A stretch of 64,000 bases of DNA from Trichodelitschia bisporula. Its lineage: Eukaryota > Ascomycota > Dothideomycetes > Phaeotrichales > Phaeotrichaceae. Each line of letters opens with the position of its first letter. Position 1 is the stretch's first letter. This document shows, piece by piece, positions 12,847-21,892 of this stretch. The notes below the pieces were generated by a model. That model searched no databases, had not been told where the DNA came from, and saw only the letters and a program-made list of their open reading frames with translations. The stretch lies in assembly GCA_010356995.1 (NCBI GenBank), contig ML996700.1, positions 752,999-816,998 of the forward strand. The letters run 5' to 3'. The position numbers and the translations under genes are program-made.

Positions 12847-14425
12847 GATGGAGGATTTGTGGTTGTGGGGAGGGGGTGTACGCAGTCTTGATTGCGGGGG
12901 TGCGGTGGGTGAAGGAGCGAGAGGGGAGAGGGGTTGGCGGTGCTAACAACGCGGTGAATGCGGCAAGCGAAGTGCGGCGATGGAGGAAGCCGCGCGGTCA
13001 AGAACTCATTTGAGGGCAGTAGTCTGAAGCGGGATGATGGCGAGTGGAGTGGTTGGTGATGATGAAAGAAAAGACGAGTTGTTGTTGTTGTTGAAGAGTG
13101 GGATTTGCAATTCGACGTCCCTTGGTCATCCACAGCCTGAGCCCAACTCTTGGGGCGCGGTATCCACGTTGCGCAGCCAGGGCTTTTTGGAGGGGGAGGG
13201 GGGTGGGCGGCGGTGCTTGCTCAGAATTTGGGCTCGGGCGGGGGGGTGTTGATTGGGTGCAGAAGGGGGGGGTAGACTTGCGACGTTTGGAGGGGCTGGG
13301 GTTGGCGGGGAGGCGGTGGACTCGCTGGCGGGTGTTTAAGGAGCAATGAGGTTGGCAAAGAGACAGGATGAGGACAGAGGAGAGGTCAAACTAGGTCCGG
13401 CAGTTTTGTGTTCATATGGTTGGTTATGCGGAGAGGCAGAAGAGGCAGAAGAGGCAGAGACGAGGCCGAAGAGGCCGAAGCGACGGAAAGAAAGAAGAGT
13501 GTGCCCGAACAACAAACAACGCAAGATGACGATGCTTGCTGAGGTGATAGGGAAAGCAGCGACAGAGAAATGCAAAGTGATCCCGAGGGAGACTGTAAGT
13601 GGGAACTGGCAACTGGCGTCTGTTTGACTGCCTGAGAAAGAGCTATCAAGGCAGCGCACTCTCGGTCTCCGTTGGCATAGAAGAAGATGCCATGTACCTC
13701 ATGCAGGGCAGGACAAGAGGCCGTTGTTTGGTGGTTTGTTTGTACGTAGTATCTGGTTTGGCCAGTTATACTATGCCCAGCAGGGAACCCAGACACGATG
13801 ATGTAACTCCTCGAATCCGCCTTGCAGTGCTGTAAGACAACCTCGAGAACAGCTGCAGGTCTGCAAGGCACCACGTTAATCAGGTTCAGCATTTTGATTC
13901 CTTTGCTGCGACTGCTATGATATTTCAAGTGGAGGTATTTCTATAGCCTCTATCTTCTGAGATTTGGCAGCATCTGGCCTCTGGAGACTCTTTCCTTGTG
14001 CCCGAGACAAGATGATTCCACCAACTCTAGTTCAGAAGATCATAGCCCGGGACAGGATCAGATGCGCGCGGATAATTAACCTTGTACCAGTAGCACGAAG
14101 TTCTGGAATGCTTACTTGAACTTCTGCACTTGGAAAAGAGACGGGCAGGGGATGGCTCCGTAATTCCGAACTCTTCTGCGCCCAGCTTGGTGTTGCAAAG
14201 AAGCCTTCCAGAGATAAAGGCGGCGACGATTGAAAGTTGTCTTGCGTACATCATCTATACGTACCAAAATAGAGGCGAAAAAGAAGCTAGTTACGGTACA
14301 CATCCTACTGACCAAAAAGCTTTTCAAAACCGTCTACAGAAAGCATATACCAAACCCAAACGATTCCCTCTAAATCATCTCGATGCGGCAGTATGGAGTG
14401 GACTGCGAGTCTTCACTGATGGCCA
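12847..14425. other. Intergenic region, purine-rich repeats
   Basis: About 1.6 kb upstream of the kinase gene. Between 13430 and 13500 imperfect GAGGCAGAA/GAGGCCGAA repeats occur. The plus strand is G-rich at 13180-13330. ORFs present are low-complexity or overlapping; no gene is supported. Confidence 0.55.
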
Positions 14426-16128
14426 TTACCACGGCGCTGTTGCCTTCAGTTCAGCATCAGGGTCCACTAGCTCTCCCAGTGAATCAACCGTCGGCTCTTC
14501 AACCTCGCCGTCTTCGTCCTTGATCTCGGCCACCTCGACAGCCAGTCGCTCGAGAAGGGCACGACCATATGAGGAGGTGTTCTGTGTTCCAGAAAGATCG
14601 TCTATCTGTCCACACTCGGCAGCCTTCCGAATTCCGAGAGTAACTTCCGCAAGCACAGATAGCGCAATCCTACTGCCGGCCGAATCAACTGGCAAGTGCT
14701 CGAACGCGCACCAATGCGCCGCAAGCCAGGCTCTCAGCCGGCCCTGCTCATCAGAGGGGGGGACTGCATGCATCTGGCGCAACTTGAGGTCGATGTACCG
14801 CGACCCAGGCTCGTGTTTATCACTTCCATTTCCGTCCATGAAAGCGGAGCTATCCTCATCAGTGTCTTCGGAGCGCTGGGGTGGCAGGTGTGGAATCAGG
14901 CCCGCTAGATTCGTCAGGATCTGCGTAGCGGTTGCCTCAGGAATGGTCTTCTCCAGCGCGGACACATCATCCCAACTCGGATTCAGGTCTGAAGCCGCAA
15001 TACGGAGAGCGAAGAACGCGGCATGAAGGGCGCAATGCTCGGATTCAAGGGTGGCGCATGAGTCGCGGAGGGTAGTGAGAGCCGTCGACGGTGCCGGTGC
15101 GGAGTCCTGATGCTCGATTTGAGGGCCTTGCTGAGAGTCTGGCATGGTAGAATAGGTTGAGTTCATCGCTTCCAGAACCTCGGCGAACTTATTCAGCTGG
15201 CGGACACATGCTGCGTGGTTAGAGCGCATCGGAAGGATTTAGGCTCGCTTACCAGGAAAGGGAAGTGCGTTTGGATGCTTCAGCAGCTCGCTAGAAGCGG
15301 TGCGGAGCCGCTCTAGTGCGGCAACCGGATCGGAGCGATCGTCGACTGTCGACATAAGACAGGCATCGGGAGACCACAGGAAACTTACCGAAGGCGCCCG
15401 CTGGGATGCTTGTCTTTCCAGACGGACTGCCAGCTAGGCCTTCGAGTCTCTCAGCAATTGAAAACCGTGTAGGACTCGCGCAAGTTGGCATGAGAGCTTC
15501 ATCAATGGCGCCAATGATGCCTGAAATATCCGTTCGAATGGACCCAGCACCACAGATACCACCCACGGACGACGAGCCGTGCGGAGAATGCTCAAAATCA
15601 AAAATCGGGTCCTGGAACGGGCTAATGGGCTTTCGCGCCACAGGCATATGCGGCATTGCGCCGGCGTTTGAGAGGAGGCCATCGGTGTCGGAGTGGTCTT
15701 TGCGGCCTGTGATACTACCCCACTGGCTGAGATGACAGTCAGGGATGATAACGCCCACAGCCGGAGCAGGCACAGGAATAGGGCTAGAGCGGGGAACGTC
15801 ATCTGAGTCGCGTTTGCAGGTATCCAAGTGAACGCTCTTCTTTCGTGCGAGTGCAGTAGCTCGAAAAAGGGCCTTGAAGCAGCGTGCTGTCATGGAGCGG
15901 TTCGCCTCCTCACGCTTAAAGGGAATGGAGCTGCGCGTCTGGGAACGGGCCTGCAAGGTCGGGTCCTGGGACCACCATGCCTCCCCTTGCTTCGTCTCAT
16001 CTGGCGGCGGAGGTTCCTTTGGCGGTTGGGTGAGCCCTGTAGACTTTCGCATGAGAGACAGCCGCTTGAACGTATTGGTGAGGGTGCCGGTGGATGTCTC
16101 ATCCGAATCCTTCTTGGGCTTCGGAGCG
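14426..16128 (-). CDS. Unrecognised multi-exon protein, 5' end uncertain
   Basis: Three well-supported exons: ?-15389, 15345-15253 and 15210-14426; the introns of 43 and 42 bp have good GTAAGT/GTAAGC donors and CAG acceptors, and all junctions keep frame. The C-terminal half (from CVRQLNKFAEVLEAMNSTY) is mostly helical, with a Glu/Asp-rich end. The middle is Ser/Pro-rich. No domain is recognised. Upstream, the frame continues as APKPKKDSDETSTGTLTNTF to a CTAAC-TTCAG acceptor at 16129, so the first coding exon probably lies in 16129-16383; ATG codons at 16052 (internal methionine) and 16383 are both possible starts. A hypothetical fungal protein; the neighbours give no clue to its role. Confidence 0.55.
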
Positions 16129-16854
16129 CTGAAGCCGTTAGCTACGGTAACAAAAGCGGCAGTCTCGAGTACACAGGCGTTTCCTTCATGAAAGACAGCG
16201 CGTTCATCGTGAAGGACTGCGGGGTTGTGGGGTACGTAGAGAAGTTGAATTGTGGGACATGTGGTTCAGCCCTTAACAAGTCGGTAGAGAATGAGAGTCA
16301 ACAGAGATCCCGGAACACGAATTCATCGCAGCCTCAGGAGCAACGGCTAAGTTGTACCTGGCGGTTGGCATGAGAGGTAGCATGGAAAAGTGGAAAGTTC
16401 AGTCTCGAAGAGAATATTCGGAGGATCGGAGTGGTTGGATGTCACTGCACACACTATGCATAGACACGGTGCGGAGTTCATGGGGAAACTGTGTGTTGAC
16501 ATTGGAAGGATAGGACACCTCAGGACCCTCCTTCGGTAGACAGCCGGATGGCGACTGACCGTTTATTGCGTGCACCAGATGTTGGTGTTTCGACGTCGGG
16601 TCGTGATGTCCTTGAGATGACCCCCGCATAAATGGTTGTTCCGTGCTCTCCCCCATGAGTGGGCCGGATGCAGTTAGCGGCAAGGCAATCGCGATGAAAG
16701 TAAACGCGTCTGTCTCTCTGGTCGGAAAGAACTCCTCCCGTTTGCTCATTCTTCGTCAACGCCTCCACATTCCGCGATCTCTCTTCAACCGCTGATACCA
16801 CCTCCCTCTTCATCTCTAAACCTCGCCTCCATAGTCAATCGCCTATCTGCAGTC

Positions 16855-17871
16855 ATGGCGGGCGGCAACTCCGCGACCGTTTTCACGAAACTCGTGCAAG
16901 CTGGTACATTCTCTCTCTGCTCATTGCTCTGCGCATGGATTGACAAGTAGCAGATCGTGCCCGCAAGCAGCAGCAGGAGCTAGCAGACTCGATTCTAGGC
17001 AGTGGGCGACGTTCCGGTACACCTACCTCAAACACAGGCCGCAAACCTCCTTCCGGCCCTTTGTCGAGCCGGGCGGGCGTCTCCAAGGTAAGGACGGGGC
17101 GTCGTAAGCCGCACTCCAGCCTGACAACGCAGCCTCCCACTGGGCCCAAGGCGTCTCTCGATCGCCCGAAGCACTTCAATCCCCCTACTGGCCCAGCTCG
17201 CGGGCGCCCCCTGCAGCGTGCGGCCTCGTCGTCGCAGCTCGAGCGTCGCAATCGGGCAATCACGACTGCAGTCAACCAAGGCTCCGGTATCACAGTTCGC
17301 GGTATGGGTGGCATGTTCACCGTGATCGCGCAGAACTTCGCTCCCGGCACAACGGCCCAAGACATTGAGACGGTTCTTGTTCCGCCGGAGAGTGCGCATC
17401 TTCTCGTTCGCTGCCAGCTGCTCTCTGAATCACCGACTGTCATTGCAGAGCTGGTCTTTTCGTCCAAAGAGACAGCGGACACCGTAATTTCTTCATTTAA
17501 CAACATGAAGGTCAGTGACTCCTTGTTGGTTACTGGAGGTGCTGACCCCACAGGCTGACGGGCGCCTTCTCTACGTCTACATGAAAGATCCCCAGCCCGC
17601 TTTACGCAAGGCAGCTCCAGGTCGCGCAGCAGGGTACGATAGCATGGATGTAGATGAGGGCCATGCTTCCGACGACGCTAGCTCCTGGTCGCAACGCAAG
17701 CGCCTGGCAGAACCCGAGTTTCAGGACGGCAAGTACGGATTCCAAGAATCGCGTACCGGGGCGCAGCGCAGCAGCAGCGGACGGGGAGGTCGGCAGTACG
17801 AGCGACAGGAGTACGGGTCGGGACTTGTATCAGATGACCTGCTGCGTCCGTACGAGCCGCAGTATCGTTAG
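16855..17871 (+). CDS. RNA-binding ALY/RRM-like nuclear protein
   Basis: Three exons: 16855-16903, 16954-17510 and 17554-17871, encoding 307 residues. Residues 1-140 are basic and low-complexity (RARKQQQELADSILG, many Arg/Ser/Pro). From about 146 an RRM-type alpha-beta fold follows: GITVRGMGGMFTVIAQNF, then APGTTAQDIE, VRCQLLSESPTVIAELVF, KETADTVISSFNN and DGRLLYVYMKD. The C-terminus is Arg/Gly/Ser-rich. The layout resembles REF/ALY-type mRNA export adaptors and similar fungal nucleotide-binding alpha-beta plait proteins; the exact orthologue is not certain. The first intron ends in a tandem TAGCAG acceptor, so one alanine may be included or skipped. Confidence 0.7.
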
Positions 17872-18193
17872 GGGCATCTCGATTCGGGTACTATGGGCAC
17901 TTCTTGCAGGATATGTATATGGGCTTAGCCGGCGTAAGGCAACTATTATGCGCAAGGGACAGGAATCAAAATGGTAGACTGCAGTAGCGGAACTGCACTG
18001 GACGGCAGGCGCCTTCGGAATGTAAGGCCATTGTTGGGGGAGTGTCTCCGGAAGGCTGCGCTTGCTCTTGCTCGGATATCGTTATAAACATCGTCTTCCC
18101 ATTGATGACGGGTCATCCCATACCATTGATCGACGGCATATTGTTCTTTGAACTGCAATCTCTGAGTATTCCTAGCGTGCTCCACCCTGCGTC
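17872..18193. other. Intergenic spacer
   Basis: About 320 bp between the RRM-like gene and the next ORF on the same strand. Nothing distinctive was seen. Confidence 0.5.
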
Positions 18194-19057
18194 ATGGAAG
18201 CCACTTTTCGCTATCGTATGTACCCCACTCCCGTGCACCCCATGCGGGGAGAGCTTGAGCTCGAGCTCCAAACATCCGACCACGACCCCTCGCGCTGGGC
18301 ATTCACCCGCACTGAACTCAACGTCCCGCCATCAACTGCTGTCGTAAGATTGCCAAACACCGGCCACAACCCCAAGCCGCTCAATCCAGCTGCGCCGCCC
18401 TTTATCCCAGCTTCCGCCAGGCTCAGGCACAGCGGTAACGCACCCGCACCGCCAGAAAATCACGAGACGCGCCGAGCCGAAGACCACCTTCACTTATTTG
18501 ACGACGCGGACTACTGCCTCTCACGACTGCAAAGGCAAGGCCCTTTGCGCCCTGCGGCATTGTCCCGCAAACCTCTCCATCATCTCCGGCCTGTTTCCCT
18601 CAATCTGCGGTCGCTCTCGCCGCTGCGGCTCTCGGAGACGACTGTCTGGCCGTCATCACATCCATCACGATCGTCTTCCGTCCGCTCGGAGACTCCCTCG
18701 GGTCATTCGCAGAGTACTTTGAGCCCGAATCCGTCAGACACACAGTCTACATCGTCGTTGGACAGTTTTGAGTGGATCACCTGCACTTCGTCGTCGGATG
18801 AGGACCGAACGTGCGAGCCCTTGAACAACGTAGGACGTAACCTCGTGGACGACCAAAGGCCAGTAAGCAGGTTCTGGAAAAAGATTAAGAGAGCTTGCTC
18901 GTCGGAAGAGTCTAAGCTGTGCCTTCGAGGAGGGGCAGGCTGGCCTGAGGACGTGTCCCCTACGGAAACCCTCCGTGCATCCACCACCCCCAGTTCAACT
19001 CATCCAAGTACTACAAAAACTCCTGCATTTTCCACCTATATTTCAACTCATTTCAGT
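18194..19057 (+). CDS. Long ORF of unknown function, in frame with MED27
   Basis: The frame is open without interruption from ATG 18194 through the MED27 start at 19058, so it is 288 codons up to that point. Such a length is unlikely by chance at this base composition. The product is Ser/Pro/Arg-rich and looks disordered, with a basic-acidic patch (RFWKKIKRACSSEESKLC). It may be a separate small gene whose last intron was not identified: a GTAAGC donor at 18863 and a TTTCAG acceptor at 19056 would end it at a stop soon after. It may also be an N-terminal extension of MED27, or an uORF-bearing leader. No domain was recognised. Confidence 0.4.
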
Positions 19058-20070
19058 ATGGACACTAAGGATGCCCTTGCGGGAGACCCCTCTCTGTGGT
19101 CTGAGGAAGAATACATTCTATCCCTTGCTCGAATAGAGATGCTTCAAGATAAGGTACTTACACTCTTCCTCGCCCTTCACTCACTTACATGTCCAGTTGA
19201 ACAAGCTTCGCACAGCGCCAGGTGACTTCATCCACTCAACGACCAAAACGGCCGAAACACCGGAGGAACTGTACCAGGGCATCAGCACAACGTTCAACGC
19301 GTTTAAGGACGGTGTAGGCGATTTCCTGACCACGCAGAGCTCCCCTGAAATCAAGAAGATTTATGAGCACGCAGAGGCGTGCATCAAAGCCGATCCGGAC
19401 CTGGACCCAGCTCGGTCTAAGACGGTCGATCAGTATGGCTGGGTTGATAAGGCCAAGGAGCGTGGCCTGCTGAACAATAAGGAGGAGGAGAAAGACGAAG
19501 GGGGCCCGCTGCTTAGTAATGAGGAGATGTCACAAGCAATGGCGAATTTGGTCCAGAAGTACCCTTGGGTGAAGGCCAGCTGGATGGTTGAACAGCGGAT
19601 GGCGGAGGTACCTTTTACCTTTTACCTTCCACCACGGAGGTGAAGCTAACTGGATAGATTTCATTCCACGCCGTCACCATACGGCTCCGGTTCAAGGTGA
19701 CCGTTGAGAACCGTAACTCTAAAGCATGGTATACTGTCTCTGTATCCAGCGTGCCGCCGAAGCACGGTACGGATGCGTTTCTTGCTGGCATCAATAGCAG
19801 TTTTTCCCAGCGACCGAGCCCCGTCAACGATCTGCCTACTCTTCTTGTAAGTGCTCCCGTTCCAAATCGGCTTGTCTCACGGCGACGTCGCAGGAAATGA
19901 TCATTTCGTATCAGACTGTCAGGAGCGCCAAATGCACTATTTGCAATAAGGTCTTGGATGATAAACTGAACTGGCCCGATCTGCGCTGCCTGGGACCCGT
20001 CTCCTCCCCTGCTGCTGAACGAGTCTATCTCCCATACCATAAATCCTGCTTCGCCGGCGCCCAGGCATGA
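19058..20070 (+). CDS. MED27: Mediator complex subunit 27
   Basis: Four exons: 19058-19153, 19197-19607, 19658-19846 and 19894-20070, encoding 290 residues. The N-terminal third is helical (SEEEYILSLARIEMLQDKLN), then comes a region with a beta-rich stretch (RLRFKVTVENRNSKAWYTV) and a C-terminal zinc-binding-like end: CTICNKVLDD spaced to YLPYHKSCF, the arrangement seen at the end of Med27 proteins. Mediator links DNA-bound activators to RNA polymerase II in the nucleus; Med27 is in the tail or tail-proximal part. The third intron ends with a perfect GCTAAC branch site. The assignment rests mainly on the C-terminal Cys/His pattern and overall length. The frame continues upstream (see 18194-19057). 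Confidence 0.6.
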
Positions 20071-20159
20071 ACACCTCAATACGTCTTCCCCAACGCTCGT
20101 TGATACCCACTCTCTGCGCACCATCGTCTTCCCACGTCTTTTCCGTTACCCGACTCTCC

Positions 20160-20678
20160 TTACGCGAACGGCGGCCTCCTCATGAACGGCATATTATGCC
20201 CTGGCAAAAAGTGCCCCGGGAAAGGCGCCATATTCCTCAGCTGAAACCAATCCCCTTCCTCACAGCGAAACGCAAGCGGGTGCATATATCGATCCGCATC
20301 TTTCAGCGGCCACTTCGCATCCGACCACGTCCACCGCTGCGGCGCGCGGTACCTCCTCGTCAGGAAATCGTACTGTTCATTTGGATCCCTTTTCGCCCAC
20401 GGCATCGGATCATTCGTGTTATCGAACAAAAACGGGTCCATCAGTGCGCGGTTCGTCCATCGTCCACGTGTTGGCCGATCACCGTGCGTTGAGATGAAGA
20501 TGTCAGGTCCGCGGCCTTGGAGCAGGTCTTTCGCGCGGCCTAGGCGGGAGGTGCGCTTGCCATCGCGCGGCCAGACGAAGCGTGGGCGGGGCTTTTGGCG
20601 TACTGAGTCCCAGGGAGCGTCATTTTCGTACTTGTGGGGCAGGGTGCCGTCGGGGAGGAAGACGGGGACGTATTCCAT
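20160..20678 (-). CDS. Unrecognised 172-residue protein rich in Trp, Pro and Arg
   Basis: Single exon with ATG at 20678. The product begins MEYVPVFLPDGTLPHKYEND and is rich in aromatic, Pro and Arg residues (for example YRAPQRWTWSDAKW), with no signal peptide or membrane segment. Frame length and consistent composition support coding. It is convergent with MED27, whose stop is only 89 bp away. No family was recognised. Confidence 0.6.
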   Translation of the reverse strand: MEYVPVFLPDGTLPHKYENDAPWDSVRQKPRPRFVWPRDGKRTSRLGRAKDLLQGRGPDIFISTHGDRPTRGRWTNRALMDPFLFDNTNDPMPWAKRDPNEQYDFLTRRYRAPQRWTWSDAKWPLKDADRYMHPLAFRCEEGDWFQLRNMAPFPGHFLPGHNMPFMRRPPFA

Positions 20679-21076
20679 CGTTTGGATTGTGTGCTCCGGT
20701 TGGCTGTGTGAATCTTAGATGGTGGGGGCTTAAATCAGACTTATAGCTTGGAAGCCTGGATGTTTGATCATTGACGGAACAAACGGGGGGCATCTGTGCT
20801 GGCAGGCGGGCGAGGTTTTGTCTCAGCAAACATGTTGGGTGAGAAAGGTTATTCGTAGTTTGGGTGGTGTACGATCGCTGTATTGGTTAGGTCCTGATGA
20901 TATGAACACCAGACGACAGCGTAATAATTGATCCAAAGTTTGACCTAGCAAGCGGTAAACGTGCGGTAGGGCAGTGAAGTTGAGCAACGCTTGTCAAGCT
21001 TGAGCGTGCGCTATCAATACATCTATTTTATGTACACCCGCAGCTCCAGCATCCGTCATCCTCGCAAACGGGGCGT
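20679..21076. other. Intergenic spacer
   Basis: About 400 bp between the start of the 172-residue gene and the 3' end of ATP8. Holds the promoter of the former and 3' UTR of the latter. No gene seen. Confidence 0.5.
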
Positions 21077-21485
21077 CTACAACTTGCTAATGAACAGGCG
21101 GGCAGCCATGACGCGCACACGCTGCGGCAGCAGGTACTTGGAGAAGAGGTAGATGAGCGCCGGCAGGCAGATGAAGGCAACGGTCGCCTCGTTGACGAAG
21201 TAGAAGGGAACGAGCTGCGGCATACCGGCGGCGAGGACTGTCTGGGAGTATTATCAGCTTATGTTCGATGACGGCGCTCCTATATGGGCCGAGCCGGGAG
21301 AGACAAACCAGCTTCGGGAAAGCCGCGGGCTTGGCATCCTCCTTCGCCACGCGGGCCGACGTCAATTGAGCAGACGCCGATTGCGCAACTGTCTTGGTGC
21401 TGAGGAAGGCGGCCGGGCGCGCAGTCAGCTGCGGCTGGCGGGCGAGGGCGCGCGCGAGCGGGCGGAAGAGACGGGCGGAGGACAT
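21077..21485 (-). CDS. ATP8: ATP synthase subunit 8, nuclear-encoded with mitochondrial presequence
   Basis: Two exons, 21485-21309 and 21241-21077, joined by a 67-bp intron (GTTTGT donor, CAG acceptor), encode 113 residues. The last 48 residues are a full-length subunit 8: MPQLVPFYFVNEATVAFICL at the start, one membrane span, and a basic end with the family's terminal FISKL. The first 65 residues form an Arg/Ala/Ser-rich, acid-poor targeting sequence (MSSARLFRPLARALARQ) with no counterpart in mitochondrial ATP8. The intron lies six codons before the ancestral methionine. Subunit 8 is part of the Fo stator in the inner mitochondrial membrane. In most fungi this gene is in mitochondrial DNA, so this copy suggests gene transfer to the nucleus. 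Standard codons, a spliceosomal intron and GC-rich coding argue against a recent mitochondrial insertion. It is divergent from NIC96. Confidence 0.92.
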
Positions 21486-21892
21486 GGCGGGTCTGGAGTA
21501 GGAGCAAGCGGTAGGTTAGCTTCGAGACGGGTTGCCAGGGTGTTTGATGGGGGTGGATTGGGGGCAAACTGACGAATTGCACTGTCGGCGACCAATGCGG
21601 ATGGCGGGATGCGGATGGTGATGGTGGTGGACGACGGTAATGGTGATGGAGGTGTGCGGTCGTTGTCGTCCGGAACGCAAATCGCTCCCGACGCCAAGGC
21701 TAGTCTGCATCCGATGTTTCCCCGAGAAGCGCGGATGGTCCGTGCGGGCTTTTGTTGCTGGTCCATTGGTTTCGTTTGCTTTTAGCTTTGGCGATGTTTG
21801 GTAGTTGACCTTGACTGCCTACAGGACTGTCCAGCACGCGCAACTTCGCCCTTACATCTCCACCACCCATAGCCAAATCCCATTCCACTGTC
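21486..21892. promoter_or_regulatory. Shared divergent promoter region ATP8 / NIC96
   Basis: The 407 bp between the two start codons must contain both promoters and both leaders. No clear TATA box is seen. A run of GATGGTGATGG-type repeats is present around 21597-21650. Confidence 0.5.

Noticed and set aside
16399-16749. 116-codon minus-strand ORF as an exon of the unknown gene at 14.4-16.1 kb
   Set aside because: No splice signals link it to the next exon, and it lies in the likely divergent promoter of the RRM-like gene.
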